In this document: in pieces, positions 16,260-24,513 of the stretch
How the letters are laid out: every line of letters begins with the position of its first letter
Numbering within the stretch: the first letter of the stretch is position 1
From: CAIUGU01 sp040080215
GTDB taxonomy: Bacteria > Pseudomonadota > Gammaproteobacteria > Steroidobacterales > Steroidobacteraceae
DNA: 64,000 nt
NCBI GenBank assembly: GCA_040080215.1
Contig: JBEBIT010000008.1
Coordinates: 14,594-78,593 of the forward strand
Reading direction: 5' to 3'
Translations under genes and position numbers: made by a program
Notes under the pieces: model-generated
Database searches by the model: none
The model's input: only the letters and a program-made list of their open reading frames with translations
Told to the model about the DNA's origin: nothing

Positions 16260-17402
16260 GTGGCGGTGATCAACAGCATTGCGGATTTGCGGGACCTTGC
16301 CCGCAAGCGGGTTCCCCGGGCTATTTTCGAGTATGCGGATCGAGGTTCATACGACGAGATTACGCTGAGGCGCAATCGCGCGGACCTCGAGGCGCTAGAA
16401 CTCAGGCAGCGCGTGATGATCGACCTGTCGCAGCTGTCGGTGGCGACCACCGTGCTCGGTGAGCCGTGGAGCTTCCCGGTGGCAATTGCTCCCACTGGTC
16501 TCACGGGGCTTTTCCACGGCAATGGCGAGATTCACGGCGCGAGAGCAGCACAACAGGTCGGCGTGCCATTCACGTTGAGTACGATGTCCATCTGCTCGAT
16601 TGAGGACGTCGCAGGCTCAGTCACGAAGCCGTTCTGGTTCCAGTTGTACCTGATGAAGGACCGCAGCTTCAATGAGGAGCTGATCGCACGGGCGGTGGCC
16701 GCCCGATGCAGTGCGTTGATGCTGACGCTCGACCTGACGGTGATGGGAGTGCGGCGACGCGATGCGAAGAACGGCCTCAGCATTCCCCCGCGCCTGACGC
16801 TGCGCAACGCGCTCGATATCGCGAGCAAGCCCGCATGGGCGATGGGTGTCCTGTTCGGCAAGCGTCGCACGTTCGGCAACCTTGTGGCGCGCATGCCGGA
16901 CACAGGCGGTCTGCTGACGTTGTCCCAGTGGATCGCGACGCAGTTCGATCCTTCCATCACATGGGCAGACCTCGAATGGGTGCGGGCGCGTTGGCCCGGA
17001 AAGCTCATCGTCAAGGGCGTGCTAGACGCCGAGGATGCCCGCCTCGCGGCAGAGCACGGGGTTGATGCGCTCGTGGTGTCGAACCACGGGGGCCGGCAGC
17101 TCGACAGCGCGCCGTCGACGATCTCTGTCCTGCCTGAAGTCGTTGAGGCCGTGGCCGGACGCTGCGAGGTGCTCTTCGATGGCGGCGTCCAGAGCGGCCA
17201 GGATGTCTTGAAGGCGCTTGCGCTGGGTGCTCGTGGCTGCCTTATTGGCAAGGCGTTCCTGTACGCGCTGGCAGCAAGGGGCGAAGCCGGGGTGCTGCTG
17301 GCGCTTGAGATCCTGCGCAAAGAGCTTGAAGTGAGCATGGCCCTGTCCGGCTGCACGGATGCCCGCAAGATCGACGCATCAATCCTGCGGGGGACGCGAT
17401 GA
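16260..17402 (+). CDS. FMN-dependent alpha-hydroxyacid dehydrogenase (LldD-like)
   Basis: 380-residue flavoenzyme that oxidises an L-2-hydroxyacid to a 2-oxoacid. The fold is a (beta/alpha)8 barrel, with FEYADRGSYDE at the N-terminus, PVAIAPTGLTGL (FMN site), FQLYLMKDR, LTLDLTVMGVRRRD, LIVKGVL and the signature VVSNHGGRQLD, which carries the catalytic His. FDGGVQSGQD and GCLIGKAFLYA bind the FMN phosphate. It could handle lactate, mandelate or an aldonic-acid-like compound; the sequence does not decide. GTG start with GAGGGGGA upstream. The 252-base gap before it contains only the Tat remnant. It converges with the MBL-fold gene, 19 bases between stops. Confidence 0.9.
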   Translation: MAVINSIADLRDLARKRVPRAIFEYADRGSYDEITLRRNRADLEALELRQRVMIDLSQLSVATTVLGEPWSFPVAIAPTGLTGLFHGNGEIHGARAAQQVGVPFTLSTMSICSIEDVAGSVTKPFWFQLYLMKDRSFNEELIARAVAARCSALMLTLDLTVMGVRRRDAKNGLSIPPRLTLRNALDIASKPAWAMGVLFGKRRTFGNLVARMPDTGGLLTLSQWIATQFDPSITWADLEWVRARWPGKLIVKGVLDAEDARLAAEHGVDALVVSNHGGRQLDSAPSTISVLPEVVEAVAGRCEVLFDGGVQSGQDVLKALALGARGCLIGKAFLYALAARGEAGVLLALEILRKELEVSMALSGCTDARKIDASILRGTR

Positions 17403-17421
17403 AAATGACGGGCAGTACCTG

Positions 17422-18297
17422 TTACTGCCAGCCGTTGCGCCAGTAAAGGCACATGCGGTCGACGTTGAGCGGCAGGTACTCGTCGTAGGTCACCCAGCTC
17501 GCGTATTTCGGGAGCTTGATTTCCTTTGGCGCGACGTCGGGGCACTTGCCCTGCATGTGGGCGACGCGGACGGCTTCCTTCAGGTCCGTGAAGTAGCCCT
17601 TCATCGCGCGGATGTCGTCCTTGTCGCCCCAGCCCTTGGGGTTGTTCGCACGCGGATGGCTGACGACCAGCTTCTCCCAGTCGAGCGCGAGCACGCGGTC
17701 GATACCTTCCAGCCATTCGTCGACGTAGGAGTCGAACATGCTGCGCCAGAAGATTTCCTTCACCGGCAGCCAGTCGGCGGCGTAGATGACCTTCTGGTCG
17801 GGTACCGAGATCACGAGACTGTTGTCGGAGTGATTGCGGCCAAGGTAGAGCAGGTCGACGCGGGTCTTGCCTACTTTAAGCGTCATCTTGTCGTTGACCA
17901 GCTTCGTCGGCAGCGGGATGGCCGGGTTCTTCAGGCGATCAAGCTGCACACGGGCAAGTCGATGCGCAACGAACTCAGTGCCTTTCTCCTGGAATACCGC
18001 GCCACCTTCGATGTGGTCGTAATGATGATGGCTGTAGACCACATACTTGATCGGCGCCTGCGTGATCTTGCGAATCTCCGCGAGGTACACGGGCGCCGTG
18101 GTCGTGCTGATCGGATCAGTGACGACGACGCCTGCCGGGTCGACGACGAACATCGACTGGTAACCGCGGTACTGGAAGATGTACACGCCCGGCATGACGT
18201 TCTTCACCTCAGCGGGAGGCGGTTCGGCTCCCATGAGCACGCTGCTCACGGCGCCCAGGCACAGCAGGGCGATCAGTCGAAAGAGTCGGTGGTGCAT
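17422..18297 (-). CDS. secreted metallo-beta-lactamase-fold hydrolase
   Basis: 291 residues with a Sec signal peptide (about 1-23, LMGAEP). Metal-binding motif HHHYDH (HxHxDH, about residue 90) lies in YVVYSHHHYDHIEGG; a second-site His is in GRNHSDNSL, and VIYAADWLP and LVVSHPR give the remaining ligand regions. The family includes beta-lactamases, lactonases and aryl/alkyl hydrolases. In this setting a periplasmic lactonase that opens the product of a PQQ dehydrogenase is possible, but that is inference. Leftward, possibly co-transcribed with the SGNH hydrolase gene 104 bases upstream. Distinct from the MBL protein at 32950. Confidence 0.87.
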   Translation of the reverse strand: MHHRLFRLIALLCLGAVSSVLMGAEPPPAEVKNVMPGVYIFQYRGYQSMFVVDPAGVVVTDPISTTTAPVYLAEIRKITQAPIKYVVYSHHHYDHIEGGAVFQEKGTEFVAHRLARVQLDRLKNPAIPLPTKLVNDKMTLKVGKTRVDLLYLGRNHSDNSLVISVPDQKVIYAADWLPVKEIFWRSMFDSYVDEWLEGIDRVLALDWEKLVVSHPRANNPKGWGDKDDIRAMKGYFTDLKEAVRVAHMQGKCPDVAPKEIKLPKYASWVTYDEYLPLNVDRMCLYWRNGWQ

Positions 18298-18401
18298 TGT
18301 CGTTCCTCTAGATCATTCCATCTGTTCATGAGCAGTTTTCTTCCAGGGTCCCGCAGAGGCGATGGCCGGACGCAAGCCTGGCAGACTCGGGTCCGTCGAG
18401 T

Positions 18402-19262
18402 TCACGGACGCGGTTCGCCACGCGCCGCGGCAATCGCCGCTGTTGCCAGTGGCTTCATCAATGCATATCCGTCCCTGTTGGGATGGACGCCGTCGTTGGT
18501 CAGCGTCTTGGTCAGGCCAAGTGCCTTGTCGGCAAGCACGGCGTGATAGTCGACGTAACGAATGCCCTTGCCGGCAGCATAACCTTGCAGCCATGCGTTC
18601 AGGCGCGCGATGGTCGGCGCCGGATCGAGCCCGGGTTTCCACGGGAAATCGGCAGCAGGCGGAACCGACGCGAGGATGACCTCGATGCCATGTGCCTCGG
18701 CCAGCTCCACCATCGACTGGATATTCGCCTGCACCGTCTCGAGCGTGGTCGGCCCGGAGTTGCCGGCGACATCGTTGGTGCCCCCCATGATGTGGACCGC
18801 GATGGGTTCGAGTGCCACGACATCCTGGCGGAAGCGCACCAGCATCTGCCCCGTGGTCTGGCCGCTGATGCCACGATCGATGACGCCGGCAGAAAACAGG
18901 GCGGGATCGCCCAGCTTCCAGAATTCGGTAATCGAATCACCCATGAAGACGACGCGCTGTTCATCCGCGGCGGGCGAGCCGAGCGCACGATTCTCGGCTT
19001 CGTAACGGCACAACTGGGCCCAGTCGTTCGCGAGGCGTTCCGCATCGGTGCGCTGGCGGGCGGCCGCAGTGGCCGGGTCCGCTGGCAGCTGGGTTGCCCC
19101 TGGCTCGAGGAGCCGGGCAAGCCGCGGCGTCAGCGTGCCGGCTGCCGCGGCCGGTGGGGGACAGGGTTGCCCGGTGATGCCAACGGCGCGCTGCGGTGCG
19201 GCAGCCCCAATCAGTGCCATCGGGAATGTGACCAGCACGACGACGGCGATCAAGCGCTTCAT
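18402..19262 (-). CDS. secreted SGNH/GDSL hydrolase
   Basis: 286 residues, Sec signal peptide 1-20. The SGNH blocks are complete: block I VVFMGDSITEFW (Ser nucleophile), block II GISGQTTGQML (Gly), block III HIMGGTNDVAGNS (Asn) and block V NDGVHPNRDGY (Asp and His). Such enzymes cleave acyl or aryl esters, for example acetyl or feruloyl groups on plant material. A Pro/Ala-rich linker of about 60 residues and a helical stretch rich in Arg precede the catalytic domain. Start chosen at ATG 19262 (GGAG upstream). A class II operator lies 40 bases before it, shared with the divergent gene at 19402. Confidence 0.88.
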   Translation of the reverse strand: MKRLIAVVVLVTFPMALIGAAAPQRAVGITGQPCPPPAAAAGTLTPRLARLLEPGATQLPADPATAAARQRTDAERLANDWAQLCRYEAENRALGSPAADEQRVVFMGDSITEFWKLGDPALFSAGVIDRGISGQTTGQMLVRFRQDVVALEPIAVHIMGGTNDVAGNSGPTTLETVQANIQSMVELAEAHGIEVILASVPPAADFPWKPGLDPAPTIARLNAWLQGYAAGKGIRYVDYHAVLADKALGLTKTLTNDGVHPNRDGYALMKPLATAAIAAARGEPRP

Positions 19263-19302
19263 GCAGACAACTCCGGATGAAAACAGGCTGCGGGCGCAAT
19301 GT

Positions 19303-19316
19303 TGACAGCGCTGTCT
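19303..19316. promoter_or_regulatory. LacI-type operator, class II
   Basis: TGACAGCGCTGTCT, one mismatch from a perfect palindrome, sits in the 139-base space between the SGNH hydrolase and the divergent Tat TIM-barrel gene. Confidence 0.62.
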
Positions 19317-19401
19317 AGGCCACGCAAGCTGCATCAAACAAATACGGGTGTCACGCCTGATGCCCGCGACAACACCAAGGTTTGCACACGGAGGGGAACC
19401 C

Positions 19402-20307
19402 ATGCGAGTCGCGAACTGTTCGAGACGGGAATTCATCACCGGCGCGCTGTCGGCAGCCGCAGTGGTCGGAGGCTTGGGCCTCTCGCGCAACGCGTTCGCG
19501 CTCGATACGCCTTTCCTGTTCCAGACGCATTCGCTCAGGGACTGGTTCATCCGCGATTTCGCCGGCACCCTCAAGGAGCTCAAGGACGTGGGCTACACCG
19601 GGATGGAGATCACTTCGTTCCACGGCTTCAAGGGCAACGTGCGCGGTGACTACGGCCCGCTCACCGACATGCCGCCGGCGCAGATCCGCAAGATCATCAC
19701 GGACTCGGGCCTCAGCTGCGAGAGCAGCCACTTCATGGCGAATGAGTTCGACGAGGCAGGCTTTGGCGCCGCGGTCGACTGGGCGCATGGCGTCGGCCTC
19801 AAGTACATGGTCGCGACGGGCTTGCCCACCGCAAAGACGTCGGCGGAATGGCGGCAGCAGTTCGACTGGATGAATCGCGTGGGCGAGCGGGTCCGCCGCG
19901 AAGGCATGCGGCTTGGCTTCCATACCGACGCATCCGTATGGACGCGCTACGACGGCAAGCTCGCGATGGACGAGATGCTGCGTAACGTGCCCGACGAGAA
20001 CTGCCTGCAGCAGCTCGATCTTGCCGGCGTCATCGAACACGACGTGGATGCAGGGGCGTACCTTTCGGCCCATCCCGGTCGTTTCTATTGGCTGCACCTG
20101 CGCGACGGCGTGAAGCCCGCGCAAGCCGGCGCCTACCTGCCCGCCCTCGTGCCGGGGCAGGGTGTGATCAACTGGAAGAGCGTGATGGCCGGCGCAAAGA
20201 AGGCGGGCGTCAAGAGTTACATCGTCGAGATGCAGGTGCGTCCGGTGGAAGGTTCGATGGATGCTTTCAAGGAAAGCTACAAGTACCTGCGCGCGATGAC
20301 GCTCTGA
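19402..20307 (+). CDS. Tat-exported sugar phosphate isomerase/epimerase-fold protein
   Basis: 301 residues. The N-terminus CSRREFITGALSAAAVVGG is a twin-arginine signal; the mature protein is a xylose-isomerase-like TIM barrel. Segments: THSLRDWF, GYTGMEITSFHGF, MRLGFHTDASVW (metal-site region), QLDLAGVIEHDVDAGAYL, FYWLHLRDG and SYIVEMQV. It is the second secreted protein of this fold in the island (the other is 4502-5449); they are only distantly alike. Excellent RBS GGAGGGGAA. The likely role is an elimination, hydration or isomerisation of an oxidised sugar or glycoside in the periplasm (inference). First gene of a rightward run with an aldo/keto reductase and an amidohydrolase. Confidence 0.85.
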   Translation: MRVANCSRREFITGALSAAAVVGGLGLSRNAFALDTPFLFQTHSLRDWFIRDFAGTLKELKDVGYTGMEITSFHGFKGNVRGDYGPLTDMPPAQIRKIITDSGLSCESSHFMANEFDEAGFGAAVDWAHGVGLKYMVATGLPTAKTSAEWRQQFDWMNRVGERVRREGMRLGFHTDASVWTRYDGKLAMDEMLRNVPDENCLQQLDLAGVIEHDVDAGAYLSAHPGRFYWLHLRDGVKPAQAGAYLPALVPGQGVINWKSVMAGAKKAGVKSYIVEMQVRPVEGSMDAFKESYKYLRAMTL

Positions 20308-20329
20308 TCGCAGGATTGGGAAGTCCGAT

Positions 20330-21199
20330 ATGCCCGATACCCACGCTACGCACTCGTCAATGGTGCCGCTGCTGCGCCTAAGCGATGGTCGCACCGCGCC
20401 GCAGCTTGGCCTCGGCGTATGGCAGGTTCCCGACGACACAGTGGCTCGCGTCGTCCGCGACGCGATTGGTCTCGGCTACCGCTCCATCGACACCGCAACG
20501 ATCTATGGCAATGAACGGGGAATCGGGCAGGGCATTCGAGAGTCCGCGTTGCCTCGAGGGCAGTTATTCATCACGACCAAGCTGTGGAACACCAGCCACG
20601 GCTACGATGCAACACTATTGGCATTCAGCGAGAGCCTCGCGAAATTGCAGCTCGACTATGTGGACCTCTACCTGATCCACTGGCCCGTTGCGAGTTCAGG
20701 CGAGTTCATCGAGAGCTGGCGCGCGATGATCAAGTTGAGGCAGGACGGGCGCGTGCGGTCGATCGGTGTCTGCAATTTCAATCCGGCGCACCTCGTCCGG
20801 TTGATTGAAGAGACGGGCGTCCGGCCGGTGGTCAACCAGATCGAGTTGCACCCGGGCTTCCAGCAGCACGAGGTGTCGAAGTTCAATGCGACGCTCGACG
20901 TCGTGACTGAATCGTGGAGCCCGCTGGGGCAGGGCAAGGTCCTCACCCATCCGGTGGTGGCGGCCATGGCGCGGAAGCACCAGCGCACACCCGCGCAGGT
21001 CGTGCTGCGCTGGCATCTCGACCAGGGGTTCATGGTGATACCAAAGACCGTCCATGCCGAGCGCCTGCGGGAGAACCTAGCACCTTTCGGTTTCTCGCTG
21101 GACGACGATGATCATGCCGCGATCGCCACCCTCGATAACCCGCAAGGCAGGCTCGGGGAAGATCCCGAGCTCGTGGGACTGCCGCCGCCGCATGCTTGA
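20330..21199 (+). CDS. aldo/keto reductase
   Basis: 289-residue cytoplasmic NADPH-dependent reductase. The catalytic tetrad is visible: Asp and Tyr in YRSIDTATIYGNE, Lys in ITTKLWNTSH, and His in YLIHWP. IGVCNFNPAHL and VVNQIELHPGFQQ line the cofactor site, and VIPKTVHAERLREN binds the NADPH phosphate. The layout resembles the AKR5 group (2,5-diketo-gluconate reductases and relatives). Such an enzyme would reduce a keto-sugar or aldehyde made elsewhere in the island. Starts 22 bases after the TIM-barrel gene and is followed after 10 bases by the amidohydrolase, so a three-gene operon. Confidence 0.92.
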   Translation: MPDTHATHSSMVPLLRLSDGRTAPQLGLGVWQVPDDTVARVVRDAIGLGYRSIDTATIYGNERGIGQGIRESALPRGQLFITTKLWNTSHGYDATLLAFSESLAKLQLDYVDLYLIHWPVASSGEFIESWRAMIKLRQDGRVRSIGVCNFNPAHLVRLIEETGVRPVVNQIELHPGFQQHEVSKFNATLDVVTESWSPLGQGKVLTHPVVAAMARKHQRTPAQVVLRWHLDQGFMVIPKTVHAERLRENLAPFGFSLDDDDHAAIATLDNPQGRLGEDPELVGLPPPHA

Positions 21200-21209
21200 T
21201 GGAGCCGCG

Positions 21210-22244
21210 ATGGATACAGTGACACCTGACTTGATGCGCCGTGCGGTGCTGCAGGGCCTCGGGGCCAGCGGACTCGGTGCCCTGCTGTCACCCCGAGCGA
21301 CGTTCGCCGCAGCGACTGCGCCCCATCGCATCGACATTCATTCGCACATTGCGCCTCCCGAGTGGATACGCAGCCTGACGCCCGAGGGCGTCATCCTGCC
21401 GCCGCTCGCCAACTGGACGATTGCGCGACATCTCGACGACATGGATGGGGCGGGCGTTGCCACGGCCATCACGTCGATGACCTCGCCGGGATTGTGGTTT
21501 GGCGACCCTGCGGTCGCGAGGCCGCTCGCCCGCGCGTGCAATGATTACGCGGCGCAGCTGCGGGCAGACTATCCTGGCCGATTCGGCGTCTTCGTCGTGC
21601 TACCGCTGCCTGACATCGACGGCAGCCTCAAGGAGCTCGAATACGGTCTCGATGTGCTCAAGGCCGACGGAGTGTGCCTGTTCACCAGCTATGGCGACAA
21701 ATGGCTCGGTGACCCGGCGTTCGATCCGGTGTTCGCCGAACTGAACCGCCGCAAGACCGTGGTGTACACCCATCCGATCAGCGCGAACTGCTGCCGCAAC
21801 CTCGTGCCCGGCATCAATGACCCCTCCATCGAGTTCGGTACGGATACCACGCGTGCGATCGCGCGCTTCGTCTACAGCGGCAGCGCAGCGCGGTTCCCCG
21901 ACGTGAAGCTGATCTTCAGCCATGCTGGCGGCACGATGCCGTTCCTGATCGAGCGGTTCGACCTGTTGTCGCGAACCCCGCCGTATCCGCAATCGCTGCC
22001 CGCCGGCTTCCGATCGTACGCGCGGAACTTCTATTACGACACGGCGCAATCGTCGAACGCGGTGGCGCTCACTGCATTGAAGGCCGTGGTGCCCACATCG
22101 CATATTCTGTTCGGCACGGACTATCCGTTCCGCACGTCGCTGGAACACGTCGAAGGATTGCAGAAAGCCGGTGTGTTTACCGCGGAGGAAGTCCGCGGGA
22201 TCGAACGCGATCACGCGCTGGCGTTGCTCGGAAGGCCCCGATAG
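21210..22244 (+). CDS. amidohydrolase family 2 protein, exported
   Basis: 344 residues. The N-terminus has MRRAVLQGLGASGLGALL, a twin-arginine-like leader. The metal-dependent hydrolase/decarboxylase fold follows: HxH in IDIHSHIAPP (about residue 40), YTHPISANCC, FSHAGGTMPF and FGTDYPFRT (Asp ligand). This is the ACMSD/2-pyrone-4,6-dicarboxylate lactonase/resorcylate decarboxylase superfamily, whose members decarboxylate or hydrolyse aromatic-derived acids. The exact reaction cannot be read from the sequence. RBS GGAG. The paralogue 22282-23331 lies on the other strand, tail to tail. Export of such enzymes is unusual, as most are cytoplasmic. Confidence 0.85.
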   Translation: MDTVTPDLMRRAVLQGLGASGLGALLSPRATFAAATAPHRIDIHSHIAPPEWIRSLTPEGVILPPLANWTIARHLDDMDGAGVATAITSMTSPGLWFGDPAVARPLARACNDYAAQLRADYPGRFGVFVVLPLPDIDGSLKELEYGLDVLKADGVCLFTSYGDKWLGDPAFDPVFAELNRRKTVVYTHPISANCCRNLVPGINDPSIEFGTDTTRAIARFVYSGSAARFPDVKLIFSHAGGTMPFLIERFDLLSRTPPYPQSLPAGFRSYARNFYYDTAQSSNAVALTALKAVVPTSHILFGTDYPFRTSLEHVEGLQKAGVFTAEEVRGIERDHALALLGRPR

Positions 22245-22247
22245 ACC

Positions 22248-22269
22248 GCTGCGTCCGGACCAGCGCAGC
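22248..22269. terminator. hairpin between convergent amidohydrolase genes
   Basis: GCTGCG and CGCAGC pair around a 10-base loop within the 37 bases between two convergent stops. There is no T-run, so it is at most a weak or Rho-assisted stop. Confidence 0.3.
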
Positions 22270-22281
22270 GTCGCCCTGAGT

Positions 22282-23331
22282 TCAGCCGCGGAAACGCGGC
22301 AGCAGTTTCAGCGCGTTGTCGCGCCGCACGGCGAGCAACTCGGCCGCCGACAAGCCGAGTCCGGCGAGGCCGTCATTCGTCGCACCCACGGGGACGTAAG
22401 GGTAATCGCTGCCCAGCATGATCTGCGAGATCGGTGCGACGGTGGCCAGGGCGGCCCATGCCGCGCGATTGGCCGCATTGGCCATTTCGTAGTGCAAGCG
22501 CGCGAGTTCCGCGTTCAGGCCTTGTGGCATCTTCTCCGCCTTGTCCTTCGCCGTGGCGAGCTGCGAGATGCGGCCCGCGAGGACCGGCAGCGTGCCGCCT
22601 GCATGCGAGAACACGAAGCGGATGTCCCGGTACTTCATCAGGCTGCCGGTAAACAGCAGGCTGGTGATGGCGCGCGCCGTGTCGTGCGGATATTCAATGA
22701 GGTTGGGTGTCACTGACGACATCAGCGTGCGGCAGCAGTCAGCGCCCGTCGGGTGATAGTAGACGACGGCCTTGCGACGGTTGAGTTCCTCGAGGACCGG
22801 GGCAAACAGCGGATCGCCGGCCCACTTGTCGCCATGGCTCGTCATCATGCCGATGCCGTCTGCCTTGAGCACATCAAGGGCGTAGGCAAGTTCGCGCAGG
22901 CTCCCCTCCGTGTCGGGCAGGGGCAATGCAGCGAAGAAGCCGAAGCGGCCGGGGTGGTCGGCCGCCAGTTTCGCCATGTATTCATTGCACTGCCGCGCGA
23001 GCTTGCGGCCCTGTTCGACGTCGCCGAACCAGACGCCCGGCTGCGTGATCGACGCTACGGCCGACGCGATGCCGTTGCGGTCCATTTCCTCGAGCGTGCG
23101 CGCCAGCGTCCATTGTTCGATGATCGCGGGACTGACTGAATTCGCGCGGGCGACGGCAAGGAAATCCGGCGGGAACACGTGGTGATGGACGTCGATGAAG
23201 CCCTTGCCGGCGGCTGGCGCCGCAGTCCACCCGCTGCCTGGCAACAGGAGCGCACTGGCGGCAGCACCGAGGCCGGCCAGTACCTGTCGTCTCGACACAG
23301 CCGATTCGTTGTCCGATTGGAAGGGATGCAT
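22282..23331 (-). CDS. amidohydrolase family 2 protein, Tat-exported
   Basis: 349 residues, clear paralogue of 21210-22244. The leader SRRQVLAGLGAAASALL is a Tat signal. Shared blocks: HHHVFPPDF (metal HxH), LPLPDTEGSL, ALDVLKADG, SHGDKWAGDP, ELNRRKAVVYYHP, FSHAGGTLPV and GSDYPYVP. Start chosen at ATG 23331, with AGGAGG upstream. It begins 26 bases after the LigB-like gene and ends the leftward aromatic operon. In protocatechuate- or gallate-type meta pathways, enzymes of this superfamily act as lactonases or decarboxylases on the ring-cleavage products. An exported version does not fit a cytoplasmic pathway, so its substrate is open. Confidence 0.86.
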   Translation of the reverse strand: MHPFQSDNESAVSRRQVLAGLGAAASALLLPGSGWTAAPAAGKGFIDVHHHVFPPDFLAVARANSVSPAIIEQWTLARTLEEMDRNGIASAVASITQPGVWFGDVEQGRKLARQCNEYMAKLAADHPGRFGFFAALPLPDTEGSLRELAYALDVLKADGIGMMTSHGDKWAGDPLFAPVLEELNRRKAVVYYHPTGADCCRTLMSSVTPNLIEYPHDTARAITSLLFTGSLMKYRDIRFVFSHAGGTLPVLAGRISQLATAKDKAEKMPQGLNAELARLHYEMANAANRAAWAALATVAPISQIMLGSDYPYVPVGATNDGLAGLGLSAAELLAVRRDNALKLLPRFRG

Positions 23332-23357
23332 GACGCCGTCCTCCTGATCCGATGCGA

Positions 23358-24191
23358 TTAGTCGCAGACTTGCTGCCACTCGGCAAGCGCAATGCCGGTA
23401 TACCACGTGGTCAGCGGCCTGTAGAAGAAGCTGTCGAAGCGGGCACCCGGGCCGGCCACGCCACGCGCCATCAGCCACGTGCGGATCTCTTCGGTGCCGT
23501 TGCCGGCCAGGTTGACGTTGTCGGTCGCGTAGCGGACGACGGCTTCATCCGTGCCTTCGCGCAGCAAGCGCAGGAACTCCTTGTCGAACGCTTCGTTGAT
23601 CATGCCCATGCGGGGCGTGCCGACGTCATGGCTCAAGCCTCCCGTGCCGAGAAAGCACACGCGCTCGACACCTTTGAAGCTCGCGATCGCCTCGCGCAGG
23701 AGCTTTCCCCATTGCAGGCAACGTTGCATGGTCGGCAACGGCGGCTGCACGCAATTCACAAGCAGCGGCACCACGGGGAGGTCACCAGGAACGCCCGCCA
23801 GTTCGAGCGGCGTGAGCATCCCGTGATCGAGGATCAGCTCCATGGACAGCGCCGGATCGAAGCCCGCAGCATAGGCTTCGCCGATCAGATGGGCACCGAG
23901 CGCCGCATTGCCTTGCAGCCAGCGTCGCTTGGCCTTGAGCCAGGGCTCGATCGGTGTCTCGTAGCTGTCCGCCGCGCCGATGCAGAAGGCGGGCAGGTTG
24001 TTGAGGAAGAAGTTGTGCAGGTGGTCATCCGCGGCGATGACGATGGCCTGCGGGCGCGCGGCCGCAATGCGCTTCCCGAGTTCCTTGAAGCTGGCGTAGA
24101 CCGCCTCCCGGTCCGCTACCGACACGGCGTCGGGGAAATTCAGCATCACCGGAGTATGGGTTGCGGCGAAGACGCCGGTGATGTCAGCCAT
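23358..24191 (-). CDS. LigB-type extradiol ring-cleavage dioxygenase, catalytic (beta) subunit
   Basis: 277-residue class III extradiol dioxygenase subunit that opens a catechol-type ring next to the hydroxyls with Fe(II) and O2. Iron-site and catalytic residues by comparison with LigB: His12 (AATHTP), His57/His59 (ADDHLHN) and a His in GTGGLSHDVG, with LILDHGMLTP between them. The substrate could be protocatechuate, gallate or a substituted catechol. The gene overlaps the LigA-like gene by 8 bases, which supports an alpha/beta enzyme. The final part (FDSFFYRPLTTWY) replaces the usual C-terminal helix region and is not recognised. Confidence 0.9.
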   Translation of the reverse strand: MADITGVFAATHTPVMLNFPDAVSVADREAVYASFKELGKRIAAARPQAIVIAADDHLHNFFLNNLPAFCIGAADSYETPIEPWLKAKRRWLQGNAALGAHLIGEAYAAGFDPALSMELILDHGMLTPLELAGVPGDLPVVPLLVNCVQPPLPTMQRCLQWGKLLREAIASFKGVERVCFLGTGGLSHDVGTPRMGMINEAFDKEFLRLLREGTDEAVVRYATDNVNLAGNGTEEIRTWLMARGVAGPGARFDSFFYRPLTTWYTGIALAEWQQVCD

Positions 24192-24513
24192 GGACCGGAC
24201 CTACTGCGCGCAAGGAGTCGAGGAAAGTGTCTTCGGGAATCCTGAGCGCGAGGCAATGGGCACGGATCAGGTACGGATTGGCGCCCGCGAGATACATCTG
24301 GCCGAAGTCATTGTCGTAGAGCGCCTGCTTGAGGGCCTGGGGCAACGGGATCTTGGCCATGTACGCGACGCGATCGGCCACGAAGCGCTCGAAGTCGGGA
24401 CGCTTGTGTTGCACGTCGAACAGGATGCGGTCGATCCAGTACGCGTCCGCATCCGGCATGCCGAGCTGCCAGTTCTTGCCGTTGTAGCGCGGCTTCGCGG
24501 TCGCCTCCGTCAT
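24184..24513 (-). CDS. LigA-type extradiol dioxygenase, small (alpha) subunit
   Basis: 109 residues. The small helical subunit of protocatechuate 4,5-dioxygenase-like enzymes caps the active site of the LigB subunit. The typical signature is at the C-terminal half: IPLPQALKQALYDNDF, LAGANPYLIRAHCLALRIPEDTFLDSLR. It is somewhat shorter than the Sphingobium LigA (139 aa). It overlaps the upstream alpha/beta hydrolase stop by 4 bases (ATGA) and the LigB-like start by 8 bases, so translation is coupled in a tight operon. Confidence 0.88.
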   Translation of the reverse strand: MTEATAKPRYNGKNWQLGMPDADAYWIDRILFDVQHKRPDFERFVADRVAYMAKIPLPQALKQALYDNDFGQMYLAGANPYLIRAHCLALRIPEDTFLDSLRAVGPVHG

